64,000 nt of DNA from Dipylidium caninum (Eukaryota > Platyhelminthes > Cestoda > Cyclophyllidea > Dipylidiidae), in NCBI GenBank assembly GCA_017562135.1, contig QEYB01001173.1, forward strand, positions 1 to 64,000. The letters run 5' to 3'. A program made the position numbers and the translations under genes. Below are positions 46,101-58,532 of the stretch, in pieces (within the stretch, counting starts at the first letter, position 1; every line of letters begins with the position of its first letter). A model generated the notes under the pieces. That model had not been told where the DNA came from. It saw only the letters and a program-made list of their open reading frames with translations, and did no database searches.

Positions 46101-49100
46101 CTGTCCCAGCAACGCGACTTAGTAAATTCTTTTGTAGTCTACAATGCTAGAGGAATGCGAGGGAATGAAATGCGCCGTAAAGATAATTTTGGTGCCGGGG
46201 GAAGGAACCTTATAGGCACAGATGAGGGTACACTGCATGCAGACGGTTCTGGTTTTTTGCTTGAGCCCTAAAAACCAAGAGGATCCTGAGCGACAACATG
46301 CTACTGAATTCGCAGATAAGTAGCGCCCAAACCCTGGAGAATTTAATTGGCGCAGGCTAATTATGCCCATCGATAGAAGGCTCACTCCACAGTGAAGAAG
46401 CATTTTAAGCGCGTAAAATAACTGGGTTGTCATGATAAGGGTGTTAATAGCAGATATTAAAAAGAGTTCATTCCCCATCCTTAGGATTAACAACTCATTT
46501 GGTCACAGGAAACTCTACTCGGTGACCTAAGTTTCTACCCACCTGTCACATGTTCCTTCTTCTTCATCCACGATAACAGAAGCTCCAATCACGGCCGCAG
46601 CGACCCTCACCAAGCCCCGTGAGGTGATCATGGCCCTGGTCGAAGGCGGTGCCCACATCGACTTCCGAGCCCGTGACTCCCACACCGCCCTACACCGCGC
46701 TGCCATCAACGGCAACTACGAGGCGATTATGGTGCGACTTTTCCTCCACTTCGTTGTTAAATGCTGTATTAAGTGGATCGGTAGGCAGGCAGGCTGCCTT
46801 TTTGCGGTGCATGGCAGTCAGTATAGCCGAATCGCAAGGCATTTCGTTTGAACAAAAAAAGAGGGTGACAATGACACCACAGCGATGCATTCAAAGGACG
46901 GGAAATTGGTCGTGGCAAGGATCTCCGAGGAAAGTATTTTTTTTTTCAATTGGTGATCCCACCTCCTAACTTTTCATAACAGCTTCCACAACCACGGAGA
47001 AGTTTCACTACACGAGGCAGAATAAATTGGTGGAAGTCTGATTAGTTAGGCCTCATTTGAGGCGGCATCTGCTCCATTAACTTGTGCATTTCACTTTGGG
47101 AAATGAACACGGCCGCCTCAGGGGGTTTTTGCACACTTCCAACAATCAAGAAATGGGCGCCGTCCCGCCTTTGTGGACGTCGACGCCGCAACGAACTCTA
47201 CAAGTGTGTAATACGATTCCCCGGGGCGCCAAAATATGCGTACAGGAGAAACGAATTCCTTTTTTTACCTGAAGTGTGACGGTTAAGTGCGCAATTTCGA
47301 GGAGGAGAAAAAACAAGGAACTCGAATAAGTGAAAAAAGCAAAGACGCGGTGAAGCGGAAGCTGGACGGATGACTGAGAAGTGCGGTTGCCTCACGGCCA
47401 GGCGGAGGCGGAAGCGCAGGAGAAGGGAGGAATCGAATTGCCTGTCGAGCAGCGACATCGTTTCCAGTAATCCTGGCCAAACCGATGTAGGACGATTGCT
47501 CTCGTTGAATCGGTGAAATGTACAGAATTCGTCCTGTAGAGAAGGCGCTTACCGGGGCCGTCACTGCACTTGCTCTCGTCCGTCCAGCCAGTTAACATAG
47601 GCCTTCATCCCTGTCAGAAGAGCACTTCTCTTTCTAGTCAGCGTCAATGCGATCAGCGCATTCTCTGGCTCTGAGAGGAATAAGCATGTCATGCAATGCC
47701 TTGCAGACCCTGTTGGACCTTGGACAGAACCCCAACTGCAGGGATTCGAAAGGCCTCACTCCGCTCTACTACGCCGTCTCGACGGACATCTCGGCGCGCT
47801 GCACCCACGCCCTCCTCTACGACTACGCCATCCTCGGGGTGGAGGATGAGAACGGCTTCCAGGAGATCCACCAGGTCCTTCTTTTCTCCCCTCTTTCCCC
47901 CCCACCACCCCTTTCTTCCTGCCTTGTGCACACGTGGCGAGGCAGATCTCGGCCCCTTTCAACGCCTCCTCATCACTCTAGTTTTGGCCTGTGTTGAGCA
48001 TTTCGACGGAGGTTCCGCGGCCACTTTAGTTAATTCACAGTCCCGCTCTACAGCCTGTCAGACTACCACGGTTTCGTGAGGTTTTTTTTGTCGCTTCGGT
48101 CGTTGATTTCGTCTTCCCATCCGCACTGAGAGAGGCTGGTCTTCTCAACGGTTCCTCCGCATTCCTCGGCAATGAACCTGAAGTCCTCTAATCACGGATG
48201 AAGGTGTAGAGGGGAGAATCCCCCGTGCGCCTCTTCCGTCGATCTCCGCTCGCGTGAACGGTGTGGCCTCCGCCTCGAGGGGCTGGCAAGGAGTTGCTGT
48301 TTCCTCTGTCCGGACGAAGGCCACGCAGACACTCCGTCGTCATCCCGTGTGTAGGACTTCCCCTTCGCCCCCTGTGGCCACGTTGTGGGCGCCAGACGCA
48401 GGGGAGCCACCCCGTTGAAAATCCACTGGTAGACAACAAAATCTCCGCGGGTAGCACACAGGCGTACTGTTGGGGCGAATGGGAGTCTCTCTGCTCCCTC
48501 GAGAACCACCAGACAGCCACTGACGCGGTTCACCGGTCGTCCGGTTTGTCTTTTACCAGTTGCAAAGTCGCCGAGGTGAGGGGGGGAGGAGGGGTGGCCA
48601 CGCGGTCTTGTGCAACGAAAAGGAAATGCGTCTTGTCCATGCTCTGCCCTGGTTAGCTGTCGAGAGGACGGCACTTCTCCACTCGTCGTCCGCTTCGCAT
48701 GTGGAGAGGAAATATGCCTCCTTTGTTTCTCTTCCTTCCCCACTCGGTGGTGGGAAATCCATCACTGTCGTGGGACGAGAGACGATGTGATGGGAGGATG
48801 GTTGAGTGCAGTCGGCTGTCCACGCGATCTGCACGAATGGTAGCCGTGGACGATCGCATTCACGGCATCTCAGCGCTTTCCTCACGTTCCTCGGGGGTAA
48901 GGGCGTAGAAGGGGAAATCCTCGGTAAGCCTCTTCCGTCGATCCTCCACCGCTGTCTCGCGCTTTCCATTAGAGACCGCTCCTCCCCTCACATGGACGGT
49001 GCACCCTCGCTCTCGAGAGGCCGACCAAGAATTCGCACTTCCCTTCCATTGAAACACAAAGACCCCTCGGATTATAAAAGAGTTTGGTAACCCGCTGTTG

Positions 49101-52100
49101 ACTAAGACGTTCTCGGTTGGAGCCATCGTCAGCAGTTCATGGGAGCGGAGGTGGGCAGTCCCCTCATCGCGTCGTAATTCGCCTGACGCCATCATCACCG
49201 GCAAAATTCGTGAGAGGCGAAATTGCACCTCAGTTAATTACCGCATTTCCCTGACTTAACGAGCTCGTCTCCACCGCGAGTTGAGCGATGTGACCACCGA
49301 AATGACTTCTCACACCGGTGGGAGAGTTGGTACAGCTGACGGCCGAGTTAATCGTCTCACCTTCGGTGTGAACCCACCGGCACGCGGTGCGCGTGGTGTT
49401 TGAGGACACGGAGGCCGCAGAAAGGCGTCAAATGCGAGAGCCACTCGCGTCCGAACGGCTGACCGGCCATCACGGACCTCGTCCACGTGAGTGATCGTTC
49501 GAGACTCCTCTGACCGGTCTTCCTGCTCCGACACGGTAGTGACAAAGTCGTCTTGCGCAGAACGATCAACGCCAGTTTGTGGAGAGTTGAAGGCGGTGGA
49601 GTTGAGCCTCGTTGTGTCCCCGTCTGGTACGTATTCTATGGATGCACCGTCCAAGTCTATCCCAGAGGCTCTTCTTCCTACGTAAGCTTAAATGTCCACG
49701 TGCGCATTCCAATCTTGATCGTCCCCGCGGCATCGTCCTTTCCCCGACCTCAAAGAGTCTCACGCAGAGCCACGTCATGTCCGTGGCACTTTCTAATACG
49801 ACAACGACTTCCGACACCAGGGAACACTAACCCTTCGGGGCGGCGTTGAATGGCGGAGATAACGACACCCTTCTCCAACGGAGGTTGAAGCCTGTCGGAA
49901 GAGAAATCGGCTTCTCACACGCGTACTGCGTGTGATTCCGAGACCCTTCACTCCCCGAATCGGAGCCTGTCTGGGCGTCATAGTGAAGGCTGTGAAAGCG
50001 CATTTCCGGTCCAACATCGGATCCCGTGAGAAACGAAGGCAAGAGATTTGGCAGTACAGTTGTTCGCCTATCCTCAATCCGTCGTTCGGTGGTGTCTTTG
50101 CGCTGAATGAACAGGATCTTTCTCAATCGAAATTGTCGCTTCCTCTCCTTCCACACCGTCTCGTCACCGCCTTGAGGGGAGTTGAGAAAAGAGCCTGTGG
50201 AACGCGAAAACTTAGTCTCCAGCGTCTTGGTTGTCATTGTCGTCGATAATCTCACAGAAGTTGACTGGACGAACATTTATACCCCTTCCGGGCAATTTTG
50301 CAAGATCGCGTCCCGCCTCTACCTCTTCCACTTCCACAACCGCTATTCACTGCATTTGAGTGGACGAGTCAACGTCGATTGACGTCCACCTCATTCATTC
50401 TAACAAGCATAAGACCATCGACCCCTCTTTTCTGAGTGGTGTTTTTGGGTTCTGGGGAAGTTGTAGGGACTGCCAGAATCGGCATCTCCGAAGGAGTGCC
50501 CAGCCGAGCCGCCCGAGCAGCGTGTCGAGGCGGGAACGGGAGACGGGCCCCATCTTCACCGCGGAATATTCAACTCCACTCACAGTCTGTTTGGCCTTTC
50601 TCTTAGGCCTGTAAGGCGAATCGTTCGCAACATCTGGAGAATCTCATCGCCTACGGGGCAGACTTGAATGCTCGCACCCGGCGGGGACAGACTCCGCTGC
50701 ATCTGTGCGTTCGCTTCGAGGCGGACGCCTGTCTGTACCAATTACTGCTCCGCGGCGCCGATCCGAATCAGTTGAACGAAGACAACCAGACACCGCTGGA
50801 GTACGCCCTTCTCATCAACCGCAACGAGCAGGCTCACATTCTGCGCACCTTCAATTCCGCCAACGTTGGTAAGGTGGACGTAGTGGCGACTAGGAAAGTG
50901 CTCTTCCCCCTACGCCAGCGAGCTGTCCACCTCTGCCACGCAGTTCAGCCTTTGCAGAACATGCCTGGCGCATTCACTGGTTTTAGGGGAGCGTCGACTA
51001 GGCCCCCGTTGACTGAAATGCCTCCCGACTTGGGTCACCACCTCGTCCCAGCCTCCTTCGGTTCTCGTCTCATGTGGTTTCTTTTAATTGCAAGACACTT
51101 TCTCTCCACTCTCTCATCTGCGGCTTCGCATTTGCGTCGAATTGTTTCCTCTAACACCTCGTCCCTTCGTCCAGCTCCGCTATGTCAGTCAAGTAGCCGG
51201 CGCCTTGCAGTGTTTCCCCTCGACATCGCGGAGTACATGTGACAATGTCGGAGGCTTTTCCCGTCAACATCGCAGAGTTGTCTGCCACGAGGAAAAGCCC
51301 CATTCGTCTCCCATTAGGAAATGAAATCCCATCGGTGTTACTGCCCAGCTTCAACAAGTCATTCAGGCGTGATGCATGGGGATTTTGGTCGCGAGGTTGC
51401 CTAAATCAGGCCAGCAGACTTAACCTGGTGGGGCAATCGCCTTCCCTTCAGCTTTAAATTCTCTACTCTGCGGTAGCTGTTTAGCTTATGGCGGATTCGA
51501 GGAGGGGATTTGCGGGTGGTGGGCAGCCTTCTACTGTCTGGGCACCGCCCCCCCCCCACCCCAACCCGCGCGTGTGACGTGAGGTCTACATCCGAGTTGA
51601 CCTCCTCTTTCCTCTCCCCCAGTCCCCATCCGGGAGGCCCCAAGCTACAACACAGCCCGTCGACCAATGGTGAACGGTCCACGGGGTGCTGTCGCCTACT
51701 CTATGCAACACCGAGCGTCGGAGACGCGCATCAACACGGACAATGGCGCTCTCTACTCGGGCATCCTCTCGCCGGCTGAGAGTCTCTTCTCCTCCGATCG
51801 GATATCGGTGACGAGTTTCGGCCCATCGTCCACCTTCGCTACTAACAACGTGCCTGCCTCTCTGCCTAGACGTAGTCGGTCCTTAAAGAACATCTACCAC
51901 CCGAAAAACGACGAATTTGCCCTCAACGAAGTTGAACCGCCCCGACAAATCGGTGGCACGCCAAAGATGACGAAGTTCAACGTGCATGAGGGTTAGTCCG
52001 AGGCGGTCCTGGCCCCTTCTGTCTGGCCACGCCAGTTCAAAATTTCTTTTGTTTTCTTTAACCTGATGGTCACGTGCGTCACTGAGCGTTCCCTTGCCAG

Positions 52101-55100
52101 AAGATGCTCTCTTTCGGACAGGTGAACACAACCCTTCCCGCGTTCTTCCATCCTGGCTCCATTCTTAAACCGATCCACCTTTTTATCCATCTAACTGTCC
52201 ATTCATTCATCCATTCCACATCTGTTTCATCCTCCTTCGGGGAGTGTGTCTGGAGTGATGTAGACGACGACCAGCTTACCGTCACCAGACGTCGCTCTTA
52301 CGCCGTCGAGGACCTGCTGAAAGACAGTTGCGAAGACGCAGTCTCTTCATCGTAGACTGTGACTGGAGGGTTTTCGTCTGTCTGAGAGCATGAGGACGGG
52401 GGAAGGAAGCGTTCTCGTCTCCTTTCCCTCCGCTGTTCGTAGCGCCAGCTTTTAACGTCCTTGGGCGGCCGGTGGCATTGACGTCGGCAGTCGATGACTC
52501 TTCTGACTACAGCGGAAGTCACTTCCAGACATGTCTTCCTCCCACCGCGCCAGTGACTGCGGTTATTTGCCCCTGAAAAGCAGTGCAGAAATCACCATTG
52601 CCTGCCGATCAATGCGACTGGCTGGTCTGCCGTTCTCATGGGCGGAGATGCCACTGCCGCCCGCTGTCATTGTCATGTGCCCCACGCTGGGGTGGGCATC
52701 CTGAGTTTAATCACCTCGCAATCGGATAGGTTTATTCTCCTCCGGAACAGAAGAAGGAAGCGTTGAGAGTTTCACATTTACAGCCTGTCGCGAAGGCTGG
52801 ACGAGTGCCTTGTCAATCGGTGTACATTTTGCACTGGCACACAACTCTACAGCTTGACAACCCACAAACACCCTCACCTTTGCATCAGGAATTGCTAGCT
52901 CTCAAATCGTCCAACTCCGTTTTGTCTGCCTCTTCCAACGATCATTTACGTCATCTTTCTTTCTTTTACAAGGTCACTACCAAAATATTGCAACTCCAAA
53001 CCGATTGTCATCAGCGCTATCGTAAGTCTCATCTGCCGTGTTTTGGTTTTTTCATTCCTTACCTCCCTACTCTTAACAAATTCGGTAGCCTTCTTGCGTA
53101 GAAGCCTGTCTTATGATAGCGCCACCCCTCCATCCGCCCCCCAACTTCCCACCTCGGCGACGGAAAGCCTGAGGGTATCATGTGCGTCTTGTTTACTTCT
53201 AGCAAAGTCCACGATGAAAAGACGCACGTCCGCACCGTGGCTATGCACAAGAGTTCCGAGGGTTTTGGCTTCACGCTGAACGGCATTCCGCGTAAGTTGC
53301 TTCGACCTCTCTGCATCGAGGACCGCGTGTGCGGGGCGAGGACCAGCCTCCGCCCTTCACCTGCTGTGCAGTCACCTCTAAAACAGCATGACACCAGGGT
53401 CGACAGCACAACTGGGTCGAGATCGAGGCGATGAGACGAGATAAAGCCCTACGTCTTCCTTCTAAGCTCACGTAAATAAGTAAACAAACAAACAAATAAT
53501 CACTTGTTGCCTGAATGGAGCGGCCACTCGGTTGGGACACCCCCAGCCACGTATATGTTAGCCTCGAGGGGCTCGAGGCCTCTTCCCGGGTAAAAGACCT
53601 TTACGCCGGCCAATCTGGGACCGAGAAGGGGAGGGGAAGTGGTCGATCTCCCCTACACTTCTTCTCACGACTTTTGTGGCCAAATTCATAATGTTTTTAT
53701 GGTGTATTACTCCCTTTTGGCTTTTGTTGAGATACTTGTGAGCGAGGCCACAGCATGTTGATTTAGAAGTCGTCTCCTTTGTTTGGTGCCGCGCCTTGAC
53801 TAACTGACAAGACATGAGTACTCGCGCGACCTCCTGTGACAGCGGGGTGGGTTTTTGGTGTCCATGCACCAGACAATAATGAGACCGCCTTTATGATTCA
53901 AAATGTGTTAAATATTTTTGCGGCTCTGAGCAGGAACCACTTTCGACAACATGATGTCCTCACGCAGAATACTTTTGGACAGTTTTACGAGGCAATGGGG
54001 AGGCAGACCATCATCCACTTGCTCGAGAAAACCGGGCCTCTTGTGTTGGAAAAAGCCCTCATCGTCAGTTGGAATACTGGAGGTGTTCAAAAGTTTCAGT
54101 ATACTCGCCACAAGCGCATGGTGCGCGGCTCTCAGGTTCCAGAAATCCTCGCTTTGTCATTGGTCCGATCGACAGGGATGACCTTGAGATGCAGTCTCTG
54201 TGGTCAGGTTTTAGGAGTTAAGAAAGAGATAATTGTCACCAATTGAGAGACAACGGTCCACCCGCTACCCGACGACCGAAATCTAGGAGCCCCAAAGTCC
54301 TTTGCTTTCCCACACTCTTTTCCTGACGTTCGAAACTCTACAGACAAGAATTGGGCAATTTAGACACCGAACCGAGAGATGATGGGGATGAGTGAACACG
54401 TCCACAGAGTTAGCCGCAGTCTTCCTCTCATCACAACGAACCGCGTCCGCAAGGTCGTCGCCAGTTTGGATGGGGCCCGGGAAGACAGAGCGGCGCTAAC
54501 CTGGCGGTTCATTTTCCACCATAGCTACTTCGACGCAGGTCGAATTTCAATTGTACTGACTTCAAATTTTGCGTTATAACACGAAATTATGTGATATTTG
54601 CGGCTTTGAGGCAGCCTGGAGACGTGAATACTCTCGTCCCTCCTCGATTGCACCGCATTTCGTCGGGTCGTCAGGGATGGGCGGGACGCAGTGAGGTCAG
54701 GGGAAGTGGGTCTCATACTCGGCCCACCTGAGGCGTAGGAGACCGCCTCCGGCCCACTTTGGTCGGGGGAGTGCAAATGGCCGCTTTTGGAGGCGGACAC
54801 CTTCGTTTTGTCCAACTTTCCCGACTTTCGGCTCTCTTGCCTCGCCCCTTCGAAGTGGTTGGGTTGGTGGGCCGTGGGCCTCTCCCAGTGGATCCCTCGA
54901 TTACTTCGTATCCTAACCTGACGCCTACCTAGAAGTCTGGCCGGCCAACTTGACGTCTAAGCATTCTTCTTCTACATCAGGGAAGGCTCTCCTCCGACAC
55001 GATCGACAGCCGTTGCCAAACACCCCGTCCAACCAGTACTTCTCCTCCGTGGTCCCCGGGGGTCCGGCCGATCGCGCGGGTGTTCGAGAAGGCGATTACG

Positions 55101-58100
55101 TCCTTGAGGTGCGTTGCTTTTACTCTCCCTCGTCTTCTTCCAATTCCCGGCCTCTGGTGGTCCCCGGACAGTGTACAACTTCATTCCTCCTGGTTGACTT
55201 CTTATTGAATAACTACTCGCTCACAGCAGGATTTCCTCCTATCCGGTGTAGTCGTCTCATGATCTTTTTAACGCATAGTTTCTTTCGGTCACTAGCCGGA
55301 AAACTAGGAAATTATTGTCATGGCCACACAATGGTCCGAAGTTGAAGGGAGCGCCTAGAAGTCCCGCCTCAGCCGGCCACTATACTTTTCCCGAAGCCTC
55401 CTTCCCATTGCCCATTTCATTCATGACGCGCGGTGTTCACGTGAGGCCTGAGATCAAGGCTGAAGCGCTCTGACACGTCACCCGTAGTCTGATTGTCTAG
55501 CATAATCGGCCACTTTTCAAGGTCACGCAGGTCAGAGTCGGCAAGAGAATTCAGCCTTCTTTGATGATGTTGAGCAACTACGAAAAACACTTCCTCCACG
55601 GAAGGCACCGGGCTGCAGAATCCACATTTAGTCTGTGGAAACCCGATCAAGCGAGGCATACTTGGGCGAGTCTTTCTGCCCTTTTTCCACGACTCCCACT
55701 CTATGGCCTGCAATGTGACGCTCTTGGCCCTCGACCCCGTGGTCTAAGCTCCAACTCACCACGCCTAACTACATTCTTCCCTTCCCTTGTTGTGCCTACA
55801 TTACAGATCGACGGTTACGACGTGACAGGCGTGTGCCACGAAGACGCGGTGGGGCGTATTAAAAATTGCGGCGACTCACTTTTCATGCGAGTGATGTCGG
55901 TGTACAGGCCCTCCACGCTGCGCCAACCGGACGGACGGGCAGGTGGTTAGCTCCGTTGCCACGTTTGGATTGTTTGGAAATTTACCCTTCTCCATTAAGA
56001 CGCCCAATGCGGCCGATAAGCCGCAATTGGCAAAGAAGGCGGTGTCGAGTGCGAACACCTTGCCCTTGATGACTTTGGTCCAGAGCATGTCACTTTTACC
56101 ATTGGTTGAGATTTTCACCTGTTTAGCCTGTGGGGGGTGGGTCGAGTCGGTTTAAACTGCCCGCAGGTTTTTCACCAATGGGATGGCGCGCCGCCTTTCC
56201 ACCAATCAGCGGCAGATACGAGCCTGAATGGCCTCGTCACCAAGGCTTCTATCGTTTGTGTGACTAAACCCCTCAATGCATGTCTCACCTCAGTGGACGC
56301 GAGAGGAGATCCTCACGTGACCGACCTGGGCTGCCTAGTCGACAGTGTCATTACGCAGACGCCGAGCGGGGCCCAAGACGGCTGGAGGATGCGTCCGCGT
56401 TGTTGTGGGGCCAGTTGTGTGTCGTAATCGTGAGAATTCAAAGGCCAAACTTGGTGACTCTACATGTCACCGAGGTTTTAGTCCCTGAGTCTAAAGCCCA
56501 GAGGATGACCTGACAATCTTCGGGGACAAGAAAAAATAGAATGAAATTGAGACTGTTTTCCCACGTCTTAACCCCACCAATTGAATACCTCGAGAAAGAC
56601 GCCTAGACACGACGTTTTTGAGACGTTTATCTTCTGCTCTTCCCAGAAATGGCTCAAATTTCGCTGAGTTCAAAGAAGTTGATGCGGAGACCCGTCATCA
56701 GCGAGCTCAATGGCTGCAGTAGCAGCAGTGAAAATGAAGACAACGCGGGTGCCGCCTCCTCCATCACCAGCAGAAACCCACCCGACGTGTTGACAGGCTG
56801 CCTACAAAAACGCCGGACTCCCCTGGCCATGGAGGAGCGCGGAAATCGCACTCTAGCCGAACGCGCTCGATCCTCTGATGTCCGCAAGGAGACGCCCCAA
56901 CTGCACGCCACCTCGCCCGCCGAGAATTACAAAGAGCGGGTCTTTGTGTTTGTGGAGATCGACGGAAAGGCAAGTTCACATGTCGTTGCTTGAAAAAGCC
57001 GCTCCAATGCGTGTTCTGCACGTAGGACCTGCGTCTGTCTACGCCTCAGGGGGTGAATCTCCCAGTGGTTCCATTTACCGTTGTGTAGCCTCAGTGAAAT
57101 CGAATGATTTCGCATGCATCTAATTTAAGGCCGCGTGGACGGTATCGCCCGACTTCACCTTCTAATAACTGAGTCCACCGTCGAGACTACATCAGTAATC
57201 TTGTCGTCGTTGCTCCTCCTTCGTCCACGTGTTTGTTCGACTTATCTTTAAGGTCCGTCACTGTTATTCTGCACCTTTCAGACTCGAGCCGTGCCCGCAG
57301 AGGCGTCGCGAGCCTCTCAACCCATTCCTCGAAGCAAGAGCGCAGTCCGATTCGCAGGTGACTTTTCGCCTCACCCTACACAGCCTCTAAACCCTAAAAT
57401 CCCCCAGTGTCCCCGAAGTGTCTGTCCTTTTGTTTCCCTTTAGGCCATCAAAATACGTCTCCGTCGATGGAGAAGAGGTGTAGTTACAATTCGGTGAGTT
57501 TGCCTGCCCCAGACTGTCCGGCTCGCACTTCCCCGCCCCTCCAGCCTTCCCGACGCAGAAGTTGCGTCTGACCACGGCTACTTCGAAGTGGACCCTCCAG
57601 AAGATCGGTTTGGCTAGACTATACCATTGTCTAGACTGTGATCTAGTTGCCATGTCAACAGTCGCCTCTTAGCGCACGGAAGCAAATAAGTAGGAGGGTA
57701 GGACAAAGGCGAGGAGAGTCGAGACAATCGGTGTTTGTGGCGGCCGACGACCAAGGAATCTTCACATCGAGTTAATGCTCCTCGTGCAGGCGGGAGATTT
57801 GAGGGGTTAAAAGTGACTAGTTGCCGTGGTAGGCGCCTTTCTGAACCCATCGGCGTGCCTCCTCGAGGCCACTAAACCTCCGTCTTGAACAACGCCTTAC
57901 AGTCGTCCGAGCAATGCGCCGCATTTCCCTCTTCACTGTCACCTCCTGGCCGCAGAGACTCATGCTCCGCCTTCCCGTAGCCCCCATTTCTCTCGCCCCG
58001 AGAATCTGGTGTGGAGCGAGGAGGACACGACTCATGTTGCGCCTCAAGTCAATCAGCCTGTGACCGAGAGCCTGCAGAGCTGAAAATGTGCCGCATATAA

Positions 58101-58532
58101 TTCCCTCTCTCAGCCTCTCACCGTCGCCTCCTCCCTTGAAGAATGTTGTCTGTCATTGCTTCTGCACCGACTACTCATCTACTCCCGTTGTTATTCCAGA
58201 GTTCAGACGCGGACAACAACCCCTCCCCCTACGCCACGTCAACAATCACCATTGGCCGGAGTAATTGGGAGAAATCGAGGAGCCTCTCTCTTGACTGGCA
58301 CGAAAGTGACGAAGACTCCTCCACGGCCACCAGAAAGTCGCGTCGCATGGGCATGCCAGCTGGGGTTCTTCGACAAACTGACGACGCTAAGGATGCTGAA
58401 GTGAATACGACTGATGTCGTTAATGTTGACGATGTCGATGAGGAGGATGATGGGAGAATGGCGCAATCGTTTGCGGAGAGGCGGAAGTTGAGGGCGGAAA
58501 ATTTACGCAGCTTGTCACAACTGAGTAGGTGA
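43152..58532 (+). CDS. SHANK: SHANK-family scaffold protein (SPN, ankyrin, PDZ), 17 proposed exons
   Basis: SHANK proteins organise signalling complexes under the membrane, notably at synapses. Proposed exons: 43152-43181, 43412-43714, 44750-44821, 45715-45823, 46580-46731, 47707-47874, 50607-50868, 51623-51991, 52101-52121, 52264-52351, 53203-53291, 54981-55108, 55807-55942, 56647-56969, 57282-57357, 57444-57493, 58200-58532. Phases join to 902 residues. SPN domain: MVIVTIPISR, INFGLYLPPQDNKMGKFLEEER. Ankyrin repeats: FDPNFWFRKDG, GGAHIDFRARDSHTALHRAA, DSKGLTPLYYAV, DENGFQEIHQ, RRGQTPLHLCVRFEADACLY. Linker: VPIREAPSY. PDZ: EGFGFTLNGIP, YFSSVVPGGPADRAGVREGD, IDGYDVTGVCHEDAV. Then IPRSKSAV, as in vertebrate SHANK. 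No SH3 or SAM domain is visible. The start and first exon are the least certain part, as is the final exon, which could instead splice at 58524 (GTAGGT). Confidence 0.88.
43820..44350 (+). repeat. Dispersed direct repeat in a SHANK intron, copy 1
   Basis: Matches 48300-48870 with high identity: both contain ctgtccggacgaaggccac, the segment around gaaaatccactggtagac, and the block ending gatcgcattcacggc. It lies between SHANK exons 2 and 3. Differences are local insertions of 20-40 bases. Confidence 0.88.
44910..44942 (+). repeat. CTCC/pyrimidine microsatellite in SHANK intron 3
   Basis: Repeated ctcc tetramers within a pyrimidine-rich stretch; no nearby exon uses it as a splice tract. Confidence 0.75.
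48300..48870 (+). repeat. Dispersed direct repeat in a SHANK intron, copy 2
   Basis: Second copy of the 43820-44350 element, about 4.5 kb downstream, between SHANK exons 6 and 7. It is flanked on both sides by a weaker internal similarity (48190-48300 against 48900-49030; both contain cctcttccgtcgat), so the insertion sits inside a short imperfect repeat. Confidence 0.85.
48871..50606 (+). other. SHANK intron 6, right part: no exon seen
   Basis: No motif-bearing exon found on either strand. Open frames at 49310-49654 (minus), 49553-49849 (plus) and 49827-50276 (minus) are not recognised and show no paired splice signals that would join the SHANK frame. Confidence 0.55.
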
